Of a DNA stretch of 53,849 nucleotides, positions 1-7,940 are shown piece after piece (within the stretch, counting starts at the first letter, position 1; each line of letters begins with the position of its first letter). This DNA is from Planctomycetota bacterium (lineage in GTDB: Bacteria; Planctomycetota; JAMOSO01). Both the position numbers and the translations under genes were made by a program. The notes below the pieces were generated by a model. It searched no databases. It was not told where the DNA came from and was given only the letters and a program-made list of their open reading frames with translations. The stretch lies in contig JAMOSO010000023.1 in the NCBI GenBank assembly GCA_027063065.1, positions 1 through 53,849 of the forward strand, in the 5' to 3' direction.

Positions 1-665
1 AGGCATTGTTAAAAATGTTAGAAGGCACAACAGCTAATGTTCCTCCTCAGGGGGGGCGTAAACACCCTGAACAACAATATATATCTATTAATACACGCAA
101 TATTTTGTTTATTTGCGGTGGTACTTTTCAAGGAATAGAAGAGTTAGTAGGTCAAAGAATAGGTAAAAATCAAATAGGTTTTTCAAAAAATGAAAATTCA
201 GATGAATTAACTGTTTTGGCTCAACAAGGTGATTATGATGCAATTATGAGTCATTTGCAAACAGAAGATTTAGTACATTACGGTATGATTCCAGAAATGA
301 TGGGGCGTTTACCTTTAGTTACTAAATTGCAATCATTGAAACATTCGGATTTAAAACGTATATTGCGTGAACCTAAAAACGCTTTATTACGCCAGTATGA
401 AAAATTGTTTGAAATGGATGATAAACAATTGGTTTTTACTGAAGACGCTGTCGATTTATTAGCTAAAAAAGCAGTAGAAGTAAAAACAGGTGCACGAGGA
501 TTACGTTCTTTAACAGAGTCTGTTATGTTAGATATAATGTATGAGGCACCATCGCGTAAAGATTTGAAAGAAGTTATTATTGATGAAGAAGTTATCAATA
601 ATGGCTATGATTTTAAGTCTTCTAAGAAGATCAAAAAAGCTAAAAAAGCTAAAAAAACTTCTTAA
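1..665 (+). CDS. clpX: ATP-dependent Clp protease ATP-binding subunit ClpX, 3' part
   Basis: This is the C-terminal half of ClpX, the AAA+ unfoldase that feeds substrates to ClpP in the cytoplasm. The frame is open to the left edge (reading from base 3), so the zinc-binding domain and Walker motifs lie outside the window. Visible family landmarks are the PPQGGRKHP stretch, the NILFICGG strand, the MIPEMMGRLP segment and the sensor-2 motif GARGLRSL, followed by the small C-terminal domain. The protein ends in a lysine-rich tail of about 15 residues (repeated KKAKKAKK), a lineage-specific extension. A G7 run at 50-56 encodes the GG of the conserved GGRKHP motif. A strong hairpin terminator follows immediately. 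Identification is secure; only the 5' end is missing. Confidence 0.96.
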   Translation, partial: ALLKMLEGTTANVPPQGGRKHPEQQYISINTRNILFICGGTFQGIEELVGQRIGKNQIGFSKNENSDELTVLAQQGDYDAIMSHLQTEDLVHYGMIPEMMGRLPLVTKLQSLKHSDLKRILREPKNALLRQYEKLFEMDDKQLVFTEDAVDLLAKKAVEVKTGARGLRSLTESVMLDIMYEAPSRKDLKEVIIDEEVINNGYDFKSSKKIKKAKKAKKTS

Positions 666-670
666 AATAT

Positions 671-706
671 AAAAGAGTCTCTTTAAACTTAAAGAGACTC
701 TTTTAT
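671..706. terminator. Bidirectional rho-independent terminator
   Basis: A 14-bp perfect stem (AAAAGAGTCTCTTT at 671-684 and AAAGAGACTCTTTT at 691-704) has a short loop and T-rich ends on both strands. It lies between the stop codons of clpX (plus) and the convergent MBL hydrolase gene (minus), so it can end both transcripts. Confidence 0.9.
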
Positions 707-1641
707 TATGCTTGTATGGTTAGTCCTTCTTGGGCAGTGCTAATTTCAAATGATGAATCTGGTGCTGTCAATGTTTGATAGCGTTTGGCTATTTCAAGCG
801 ACTTATTGATGGATTGAAAATTTGCCATTGGATCATGATGGTACATAATTAATTTTTTGACATTACTATTTTTTAATATATCAATAAAAGTAGTAATATT
901 TGAATGTCCCCAATGTTGTTTTTTAAAGTATTCGACAAAAGAATATTGACTATCTGCTATAACAATATCAGCATCTCCTACAAAATCGGCATAGTTTTTT
1001 ATGGTTGTGGAATTGGCGTTGGTGATTTCTGTGTCAGATAAGTAGCAAATACGTTTATTGTTGCTATTAATTTGGTATCCCCAACAGCCATCAGGATGAT
1101 GCATTTCTAGGGTGTTTACTGTAAAATTATTTATTTGAATTTCTTGTGCAGGTTTTATTTGGTGAAATATAAAATTGGCACCTAATAAAGAAAAATCAAC
1201 AGGAAAGGTTGGAGATGACATTTGTTTTTTAAAAACCTCTTCTGCATAAGGCTGTACACTATATACATGTATGGTGTTGCCCGGAATAAAAGCAGGTATA
1301 AAAAAAGGTAATCCTTGAATATGATCCCAGTGAAAATGCCCCATTAGGATATGGTATTCTTTGCGTTTTTCCTGCATAAAACCAGTGGCCATTTCACGTA
1401 AGCCTGAGCCTGCCTCTAAGATTAAAATATTATCATCATCTTGAATTAAATTTGCCGAAGTATTGCCACCAAAAAAATATGGGTTATTATTTTGTTGTTG
1501 ATCTAAAAAATCTGTTATATTTTTTGGGTCGATATTGTGTTTAATAGCTATTTCATAGAGATATTTAAATAAATCTTTTATTTGTGCAAAATTAAGCGGT
1601 GCAGGTATTGAACCTCTACAACCAAAAAATTTAATTTGCAT
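706..1641 (-). CDS. MBL-fold metallo-hydrolase
   Basis: A 311-residue cytoplasmic metallo-beta-lactamase-fold hydrolase. It begins with the strand and loop MQIKFFGCRGSIPAP, then GGNTSAN near residue 58, then the metal-binding HxHxDH motif (H102-x-H104-x-D106-H107, in GHFHWDHIQG). Later metal ligands are probably the histidine in MHHPDG and the aspartate in YLSDTE, with a downstream QHWGHSN segment. The GCRGS...GGNTS start resembles the PhnP/phosphodiesterase-like branch of the superfamily, but the substrate cannot be assigned. A GGAG ribosome binding site precedes the ATG. It is divergent from yggS, with about 85 bp between the two starts, and convergent with clpX. Confidence 0.85.
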   Translation of the reverse strand: MQIKFFGCRGSIPAPLNFAQIKDLFKYLYEIAIKHNIDPKNITDFLDQQQNNNPYFFGGNTSANLIQDDDNILILEAGSGLREMATGFMQEKRKEYHILMGHFHWDHIQGLPFFIPAFIPGNTIHVYSVQPYAEEVFKKQMSSPTFPVDFSLLGANFIFHQIKPAQEIQINNFTVNTLEMHHPDGCWGYQINSNNKRICYLSDTEITNANSTTIKNYADFVGDADIVIADSQYSFVEYFKKQHWGHSNITTFIDILKNSNVKKLIMYHHDPMANFQSINKSLEIAKRYQTLTAPDSSFEISTAQEGLTIQA

Positions 1642-1727
1642 TTAATCTCCGTGACAGTAACTGTATTTATTAGCACAATATGATGCCTGAAGTATATTAT
1701 TAACTATTTAACTATGCAAGGATATGT

Positions 1728-2402
1728 ATGAGCATTGCGGATAATTTGAAAATGGTGCAACATAAGATTATAAACGCAGCTAAGAGTGCTGCAAGAGCGC
1801 CAGAAAGTGTAAAGTTATTGCCAGTAACTAAATCGGTAGGTGTAGAGGCTGTACAGGCTTTATATAACGAAGGTTGTCGTTGTTTTGGTGAAAATCGTAT
1901 AGAGGTTTTAAATTCTAAAAAAGACGTTTTACCATCTGATATTCAATGGCATTTTATAGGTACATTACAACGTAAAAAAATTCGTAAGATATTAGCTTCA
2001 TCGCAGGTGTTACATTCTGTTGAGTCGTTAAAACTGGCAGAAAAAATTTCTCAAGTAGCTGTAGATATGCAAATAACAGTTGAAATATTTTTAGAAGTTA
2101 ATAATGGAGAAGAGCAAAAGGGTGGATTTTTGCCAGATGTTTTAAAAGAGTCGTTTGCTAGCATAATTGATTTACCAAATATTACAGTTGTTGGTTTGAT
2201 GAGTATGGCACCATATACAGATGATAAAACGATAGTTGCAAATGCGTTTAAAAAAACCAGTGACTTACAAGACGAATTAAATGCTTTGCAACTTTGCCAG
2301 CCATTGACACAATTATCGATGGGTATGAGTAATGATTATGAATTGGCAATTACTGAAGGATCTACTTTGGTTAGGGTTGGTTCGGCATTATATTATAATT
2401 GA
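1728..2402 (+). CDS. yggS: YggS/PLPBP family pyridoxal-phosphate-binding protein
   Basis: A 224-residue single-domain alanine-racemase-fold protein of the YggS/PROSC family, which binds PLP and takes part in vitamin B6 and amino/keto-acid homeostasis. The Schiff-base lysine is K35 in LLPVTKSV. Other family marks are GENRI, the WHFIGTLQRKK segment (usually WHFIGxLQxNK), HSVES, and the phosphate-binding C-terminal SMGMSNDYELAI followed by STLVRVGSALY. Length is normal for the family. AAGGA lies 5' of the ATG. Its last bases overlap the convergent HU gene by 10 nt, with no terminator hairpin between them. Confidence 0.95.
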   Translation: MSIADNLKMVQHKIINAAKSAARAPESVKLLPVTKSVGVEAVQALYNEGCRCFGENRIEVLNSKKDVLPSDIQWHFIGTLQRKKIRKILASSQVLHSVESLKLAEKISQVAVDMQITVEIFLEVNNGEEQKGGFLPDVLKESFASIIDLPNITVVGLMSMAPYTDDKTIVANAFKKTSDLQDELNALQLCQPLTQLSMGMSNDYELAITEGSTLVRVGSALYYN

Positions 2403-2674
2403 CGTTTAAGATCTTTTCCTGCTTTAAATTTTACAGTTACGCTAGGTGCAATAACAATAGTTTCACCAGTATTGGGGTTAACGCCTTTGCGCGCATTGCG
2501 TTTGACTACTCTAAAAGTGCCAAATCCAGTAATAACTATTTTTCTAGGTTTGCGACGTAATCCTTTGGTTATAGCATTAAGTACGCAATTTAAAGCATGT
2601 TCGGCTTCGGCACGATTGCTAAAATTACTCTGGCGGTTGCGTAATAAAGATTCGATAATGTCCTCACGTTTCAT
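2393..2674 (-). CDS. HU family DNA-binding protein
   Basis: A small nucleoid protein of about 93 residues starting MKREDIIESL. It shows the HU/IHF fold: two N-terminal helices, then the beta-arm region with ITGFGTFRVVKRNARKGVNPN and TGE. The arm is followed by the usual C-terminal strands (VTVKFKAGKDLK). I chose the ATG at 2674. An in-frame ATG 16 codons upstream would add a segment (CTCKIARVKL) unlike any HU N-terminus and would run toward the divergent dapA start. IHF-alpha/beta or HU cannot be separated with confidence, but the NPNTGE arm tip fits HU best. No clear Shine-Dalgarno is visible. Confidence 0.9.
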   Translation of the reverse strand: MKREDIIESLLRNRQSNFSNRAEAEHALNCVLNAITKGLRRKPRKIVITGFGTFRVVKRNARKGVNPNTGETIVIAPSVTVKFKAGKDLKRQL

Positions 2675-2748
2675 TGCTTGTATGATAAGCTTTACACGGG
2701 CAATCTTGCAAGTACAATACAAGCTATTATTTTGATATGAGGAAAGAT

Positions 2749-3615
2749 ATGTTTAAAGGCTCTATGACAGCCCTGATTACACCTTTTAAGGATGGTCAGG
2801 TTGATTTAGATACAATGGCGGCCTTAGTTGAGCGCCAAATAGAAGGTGGAACAGATGTTTTAGTGCCAACTGGAACAACTGGTGAGGCATCTACATTAAG
2901 TTATGAAGAACAACTTGCCGTAATAGAAATAACTGTTAAAACGGCTAAAGGTCGTGCTAAGGTAATGGCAGGCACTGGGGCAAATTGTACTCGCGAAGCT
3001 ATCTCTATGACTTCTGCCGCCGCTAAATTGGGTGTTGATGGTACTTTGCAAGTATCACCTTATTATGTTAAGCCATCTGACGAGGGTATATATCGCCATT
3101 TTGCAGCTATTGCTGATGCAGTTGACTTGCCTATGGTTTTATATTCTGTACCGGGTAGAACAGGTAAGGCTATTTCGGTTGCAACTGTTGCTAGGTTAAG
3201 CAAGTTATCGCAAGTGGTGGCTATTAAAGAGGCTGGAGGTTCAGTTGCCAGGGTAACAGATACGGCATTGGCTTCTGATATTGATATTATCAGTGGTGAT
3301 GATGGCTTGGCAATTCCTATGATTTCTGTTGGTGCTTGTGGTTTGATTTCAGTAGTTTCTAATCTTTTGCCAGCTGATGTAAAGTCAATGGTGGATTTGG
3401 CAATTTCTGGAGAATATCAAAAAGCTCTTGAGATGCATAATAAATTAGTACCATTGGTAAGTGAATTATTTAAAGAAAACAATCCAACCGGTATCAAAAC
3501 AGCCATGGCAATGGCGGGTTTGTGTCCTTTTGAAGTACGGTTGCCTTTGTGTGAATTGCAACATGATTCTGAAAACACATTGCGCACAGCTATGCAAACT
3601 TATGGAGTAATTTAA
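2749..3615 (+). CDS. dapA: 4-hydroxy-tetrahydrodipicolinate synthase
   Basis: DapA condenses pyruvate with aspartate semialdehyde in lysine and diaminopimelate synthesis. The 288-residue form starting at 2749 aligns with the family. It has the TGTTGE motif (residues 41-46), the catalytic tyrosine Y132 in LYSVPGRTG, R137, and the Schiff-base lysine K160 in VAIKEAGG. I prefer this ATG over the in-frame ATG at 2737 because AGGAAAG lies at ideal spacing before it and MFKGSMTALITPF is the normal family start. It is the first gene of an eight-gene run in which stops and starts overlap. Its stop overlaps the next ATG as TAATG. Confidence 0.96.
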   Translation: MFKGSMTALITPFKDGQVDLDTMAALVERQIEGGTDVLVPTGTTGEASTLSYEEQLAVIEITVKTAKGRAKVMAGTGANCTREAISMTSAAAKLGVDGTLQVSPYYVKPSDEGIYRHFAAIADAVDLPMVLYSVPGRTGKAISVATVARLSKLSQVVAIKEAGGSVARVTDTALASDIDIISGDDGLAIPMISVGACGLISVVSNLLPADVKSMVDLAISGEYQKALEMHNKLVPLVSELFKENNPTGIKTAMAMAGLCPFEVRLPLCELQHDSENTLRTAMQTYGVI

Positions 3616-4562
3616 TGGAGCGAGATAATATTTCACAGCAACCACAGCAACAGCCTATGCCACAGATTGTGTATCAACAACGACCATTCCCATGGTTAGG
3701 TTTATCCCAAGTGGTTATTTTGATTTTGATGGTAATTATTTTGCGTCAAGAGTTTACTGGTGGGGCATCTAATCCTCAATTAGCTTTGCAAGGACGTTTA
3801 CAAGCTCCGGATAATGTCTCTATTCAGATATTAGTTGATGAATTAAATAGATTAAATGCCGAGCTAAAACAATTGCAAATGCAATTTAAACAATCTCAGC
3901 GAGTGATAGATACTGAACGCAAAGCTCTGAATAATAAAATACAATCACAGATTAAAACTGTTTTGCAAGCACATAAGCAGGCTTTTGATTTACAAAATTG
4001 TGATAATAGTGAGAAAGATTTGTTGGTAAATCAAATTAAAAAATTGGAACAACAACAGGCTAACACCCATAAAATTTTAGAAAAATTGCGTATAAGAGTA
4101 TTAGCTAAAGATGGCATTTCTCCTAGAACGGTGGGTAAAAAAATAGGTCTTAAAAATCGTTTGGTAGGCTATAAACCAACGGTTAAACAACCAAAAACTA
4201 CAAAAAAAACCCCTACGATAGTGCGGTCGCAAAATTCTAATTTAGCGATTGGTTCAGTAGGTAAACCACCTATTGAAGATTTTGCTACAAAATGGTTAAA
4301 ACAATGGAATACTCAAATCTCAAACGATAAGGATAATTTAAAACGCCGTTCTTTTGTGTATAAAATGTTAAGTCATCCTCAAAGTAGGCAAGGTATTATG
4401 GTTTATTTAAAAGCCATGGATGACAAAGATCCTGTGGTTCGTAATTTTGCAGTAACAGCTTTGCGAGAGGCTACTGGTAAGGATTTTGGTTATTCTCCAA
4501 GCGCACCGCGTGAGCAACGCTTGCAAGGTATAAAGGCATGGAAGGCAGCAGTAGCTCAATAA
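3615..4562 (+). CDS. Membrane-anchored coiled-coil protein with C-terminal HEAT-like repeat, unknown function
   Basis: I do not recognise this 315-residue protein. It has a glutamine/proline-rich N-terminus (about residues 8-22), one transmembrane segment (about 27-44, WLGLSQVVILILMVIIL) and a long charged coiled coil (about 65-165). A basic, lysine/threonine-rich linker follows (about 175-205). The C-terminal region resembles one or two HEAT-type helices (RSFVYKMLSHPQ... then DKDPVVRNFAVTALREATG). The layout suggests an inner-membrane anchor with a scaffold or docking role. It overlaps dapA by one base and the GNAT gene by 25 bases, so expression is probably coupled to lysine and arginine biosynthesis genes. 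Function is unknown. Confidence 0.75.
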   Translation: MERDNISQQPQQQPMPQIVYQQRPFPWLGLSQVVILILMVIILRQEFTGGASNPQLALQGRLQAPDNVSIQILVDELNRLNAELKQLQMQFKQSQRVIDTERKALNNKIQSQIKTVLQAHKQAFDLQNCDNSEKDLLVNQIKKLEQQQANTHKILEKLRIRVLAKDGISPRTVGKKIGLKNRLVGYKPTVKQPKTTKKTPTIVRSQNSNLAIGSVGKPPIEDFATKWLKQWNTQISNDKDNLKRRSFVYKMLSHPQSRQGIMVYLKAMDDKDPVVRNFAVTALREATGKDFGYSPSAPREQRLQGIKAWKAAVAQ

Positions 4563-5026
4563 TTATTTTACCAGCTCACAGTCATCATATTCGTAGTATA
4601 AAAAGAATTATTTCGTATTATGCTAAACAGGAGATGATGTTGGAACGTAGTGTTGCTGAATTAGAGCATCATATTGACGAATATTTTGTTGCTTTGATCA
4701 ATAACAAGGTGGTTGGGTGTATGGGATTGTCCAAGCCGACAGCAGGTCTTAGTGAGATTAAATCTGTTGCGATTGACTCGGATTATCAAGGTTTGGGTAT
4801 AGGCGTTAAATTATTGCAGTATTGTGAAGCTCAAGCCATAGAACGCAATTATAAAACATTGTTTGCTTTAACATATATACCGACTTATTTTACACGGGTA
4901 GGTTGGCGGATAATAACTAAAGAGTTGTTACCACATAAAATATGGAATGATTGTATGCAATGTCCAAAATATTATAACTGCACCGAAATAGCGGTGTGTA
5001 AAGATTTGACAGAGGAAAAATTATGA
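4538..5026 (+). CDS. N-acetylglutamate-synthase-like GNAT acetyltransferase
   Basis: A stand-alone GNAT domain (162 residues). The acetyl-CoA-binding loop is QGLGIG (84-89), after the strand IKSVAIDSDY. The C-terminal LPHKIWNDCMQCPKYYNC segment, with cysteines 139, 142 and 148, is typical of the short NAGS-like GNATs that acetylate glutamate at the first step of arginine synthesis. The gene lies directly before argH and overlaps it as ATGA, and the same domain is fused to ArgH in some gammaproteobacteria (ArgH(A)). This supports an arginine role. The ATG used lies inside the preceding gene, and a start slightly downstream is possible. It lacks the amino-acid-kinase domain of classical ArgA. 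Confidence 0.8.
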   Translation: MEGSSSSIIILPAHSHHIRSIKRIISYYAKQEMMLERSVAELEHHIDEYFVALINNKVVGCMGLSKPTAGLSEIKSVAIDSDYQGLGIGVKLLQYCEAQAIERNYKTLFALTYIPTYFTRVGWRIITKELLPHKIWNDCMQCPKYYNCTEIAVCKDLTEEKL

Positions 5027-6393
5027 CAAAACCATGGGCAGGACGCTTTGCACAAGCCACAACAACATCTGTTGAGGCATTTACAGAATCTATTTCTTAT
5101 GATTCTAGGCTTTATGCTTATGATATTCAGGGTTCAATAGCACATGCAGGTATGTTGGGTGAGGTAGGTTTGATGACTAAGGCAGAAGTGCGTAAGGTGA
5201 TTTCTGGCTTAAAGTCTGTTAAAAAAGATTTTGAAAATGGCAAGATAGAACTAGATCAAAGTTTTGAAGATATTCATATGTTTGTCGAGCATCTTTTAAC
5301 TGAAAAAATTGGCTCTTTAGGTAAAAAATTACATACTGCTCGCAGTCGTAATGATCAAGTTGCTACCGATGTGCGTTTATGGATGAAAGATGTTGCCAGA
5401 GGTTTAGAAGATGATTTGTTGAAATTACAAAAATCTTTGTTGCAAAAGGCTAAAGAATATGAAACTTGGATTATGCCTTCTTTTACGCATTTGCAACATG
5501 CCCAGCCAACAGGAGTAGCTCATTATTTATTGGCATTTATAGAAAAATTTGCCCGTGATATTAGCCGGTTACAGGATTGTGTTAAGCGTATGGATGAAAT
5601 GCCATTGGGTTCTTGTGCTTTGACAGGTACTATTTTACCTATTGACCGCAGTATTACTTGTAAAGCATTGGGATTTAAACGTCCTACGCGCAATTCATTA
5701 GATACGGTTAGTGACAGGGATTTCTTAATTGAGTTTGCTGCGAGTTTATCTTTAATTGCAACTCATATTTCTAATTTTTGTGAAGATATGGTTATTTGGT
5801 GTTCCGCAGAATATAACTATATAAGCATCGATGATGGTTATTGTACAGGTTCGTCTATTATGCCACAAAAAAAGAACCCAGATGTCCATGAATTATTACG
5901 TGGCAAAACAGCAAGGGTTCACGGTGCATTATATAGCTTGTTAACTCTTATGAAAGGTTTACCACAAGCGTATAACAGAGATATGCAAGAGGATAAAGAG
6001 CGTATTTTTGATAGTTTTGATACAGTTTCTGCATCGGTGAATATTTTAACAGAGGTCGTTAAGCATACTCATTTTAATAAACAGCGTTTAGAGGATTCTT
6101 GCCGCAAAGGCTTTATGGAAGCCACTGCTTTGGCAGAGTATTTGGTATTAAATGGAGTGTATTTTCGTGATGCTCATCATATCGTTGGTACTATTGTGAA
6201 ATTGGCTGAAGATCAAAATTGTGCATTGGTTGATTTGGAATTATCTGCCATGCGAAATATCAGCGATGCCATCAAAGATGATGTATATAATGTGTTAACC
6301 TGTGAAAACATCTTAGGTATGATAAAAAGTTTTGGTGGTACAGGTAAGGCTTCTATAAAAAATAATTTAAAATATTGGTCAAGAAAGTTGTAA
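5023..6393 (+). CDS. argH: Argininosuccinate lyase
   Basis: ArgH splits argininosuccinate into arginine and fumarate, the last step of arginine biosynthesis. The 456-residue protein is full length. It starts MTKPWAGRF and contains TARSRNDQVATD (about 104-115), the HLQHAQPT segment with the catalytic histidine, and the fumarase/aspartase superfamily signature GSSIMPQKKNPD (about 280-291). Its ATG overlaps the GNAT stop by 4 nt, and its stop overlaps the next ATG as TAATG, so the three genes are probably translationally coupled. No unusual features in the active site. Confidence 0.97.
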   Translation: MTKPWAGRFAQATTTSVEAFTESISYDSRLYAYDIQGSIAHAGMLGEVGLMTKAEVRKVISGLKSVKKDFENGKIELDQSFEDIHMFVEHLLTEKIGSLGKKLHTARSRNDQVATDVRLWMKDVARGLEDDLLKLQKSLLQKAKEYETWIMPSFTHLQHAQPTGVAHYLLAFIEKFARDISRLQDCVKRMDEMPLGSCALTGTILPIDRSITCKALGFKRPTRNSLDTVSDRDFLIEFAASLSLIATHISNFCEDMVIWCSAEYNYISIDDGYCTGSSIMPQKKNPDVHELLRGKTARVHGALYSLLTLMKGLPQAYNRDMQEDKERIFDSFDTVSASVNILTEVVKHTHFNKQRLEDSCRKGFMEATALAEYLVLNGVYFRDAHHIVGTIVKLAEDQNCALVDLELSAMRNISDAIKDDVYNVLTCENILGMIKSFGGTGKASIKNNLKYWSRKL

Positions 6394-7940
6394 TGAAAAG
6401 AAAAAACAAAGGTATTATATTTAGTTTTTTATCTGGTATTTTGCCGTATGTAGTGCCTTTGTTATTATTTGCTTTTGGATTAATTTTATATTTATATAAA
6501 CATTTAACGATAGCTTATATTGTATTAACAATATCGCTAGGTTTTGTTATTCAAATTTTTTTAAGTGAGAGAACTTATAAAAAGCTATCAAAAAAATATA
6601 AATATTTATGTAAAGAATACAAGTTGTTGAAAAAAGATTTACTAACTCATAAAGAAATTTTACGCGATCAACAGTTTGTTGCCGATATACAATCGCCAAT
6701 TTTAGATGGTGATTTAGAAGATTTTTTGCAGGGTATTTTACCGGACATAAGCAAACATTTAGAAGCTTATCAATTAACTTTATTTTTATCAGATAATCAT
6801 GGTAAGTTATATCCTAAGGCTTTATACAAATGCTCGGATTTATCTGAGACCTCAGTTTTCTTTTTGGATTCTGTAGAAGTCGATTTACAAACTGGTACTA
6901 CACAAGTATTTAAATTTAATGAAGATGGCTTGTCTGCTACAGAAGGATTAAAGTCTTCGCGCCGGGTATTGATGCCTATGGAACTAGAGGATGAATCGAT
7001 TAAAACTATAGGTGAGCGTCCTTTATGTATGAAGGGGCGTTTAATTTTAAGTCATAGCAAAAAATTTGCAGCTCGTGCGCATATTACTATCTATTCATCG
7101 GTGGATAATACAAAGGCTGCGCAACATTTTCATCAGCAGACTGATAAATTAGATGTGGATTTTGCCAATGTTGATGAGGTTGTAGAAACAAAGCAACATG
7201 CTTGGGAGGGTATTACAGATGGTGATGGAAATAGGGATTTGATTTTTACTTATTCATTGCATGTGCCGTCAGAACGTAAAAGTGCGGACGATGAAAATAT
7301 TATAGGTGCTTTAAAAATTTGGAAACGCTTAGATTCTAACGATTCTCAAGAAGATGAAAAATCGCGTAAAGCATTAGAAAAATCAATGAGTGCTGCACAG
7401 CTTAGTATTGCACAGGCAATTCGTAAAGAGCAGGTATATCGCAAGTCAATTACTGATCAATTAACAAACTTGTATACTAAACGACATTTTATCACTATTT
7501 TAACTGAAGCATTAAATAATTTTAGACGTTATAAAACTATTGGAACTTTGGTTTTGTTAGATATAGATTTTTTTAAAAAGTTTAACGATACCTATGGTCA
7601 TTTAACAGGGGATTTAGTTTTGCGTGAAGTTGCAGCAATTATGGCTGATGCTTGCAGAGATACTGATATTCCTTTTAGATATGGCGGTGAAGAAATGGCG
7701 TTTTATTTGCCAAATACAACCGCTGAAGAGGGCTTTGTTTTTGCCGATAGAGTACGAAAATTAATCGAAGAGGCTAGTTTTACAGCCGTAGATGAGAAGC
7801 AATCTACAGTAAAAGTTACTGTATCGATGGGTGTTGCAAATTTTAGTGATGATATGCAAAAAATCGATGACATAATAGCGTTGGCAGATGAACGACTATA
7901 TGTATCAAAAGAAAATGGACGTAATCAAGTAACTTTATAA
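6393..7940 (+). CDS. Membrane-anchored GGDEF-domain protein (putative diguanylate cyclase)
   Basis: A 515-residue protein. Two hydrophobic segments at the N-terminus (about residues 7-34 and 40-58) are followed by a long sensory region (about 90-345) that may hold a GAF-like fold. The C-terminal GGDEF domain (about 350-515) has DQLTNLYTKRHF, LLDIDFFKKFND, an I-site RxxD (RDTD, about 422-425) and the active-site loop RYGGEEM (GGEEM at about 431-435). The last residue of the signature is M rather than F; the catalytic GGEE is intact, so c-di-GMP synthesis is plausible but not certain. I chose the ATG overlapping the argH stop rather than the upstream TTG. It shares an operon with amino-acid biosynthesis genes. 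Confidence 0.88.
   Translation: MKRKNKGIIFSFLSGILPYVVPLLLFAFGLILYLYKHLTIAYIVLTISLGFVIQIFLSERTYKKLSKKYKYLCKEYKLLKKDLLTHKEILRDQQFVADIQSPILDGDLEDFLQGILPDISKHLEAYQLTLFLSDNHGKLYPKALYKCSDLSETSVFFLDSVEVDLQTGTTQVFKFNEDGLSATEGLKSSRRVLMPMELEDESIKTIGERPLCMKGRLILSHSKKFAARAHITIYSSVDNTKAAQHFHQQTDKLDVDFANVDEVVETKQHAWEGITDGDGNRDLIFTYSLHVPSERKSADDENIIGALKIWKRLDSNDSQEDEKSRKALEKSMSAAQLSIAQAIRKEQVYRKSITDQLTNLYTKRHFITILTEALNNFRRYKTIGTLVLLDIDFFKKFNDTYGHLTGDLVLREVAAIMADACRDTDIPFRYGGEEMAFYLPNTTAEEGFVFADRVRKLIEEASFTAVDEKQSTVKVTVSMGVANFSDDMQKIDDIIALADERLYVSKENGRNQVTL

Noticed and set aside
2682-2711. Possible promoter for the HU gene (TTGCAA, 18-bp spacer, TATCAT on the minus strand), implying an almost leaderless mRNA
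   Set aside because: The elements are weak and the region is AT-rich, so chance matches are expected; kept out of the feature list.
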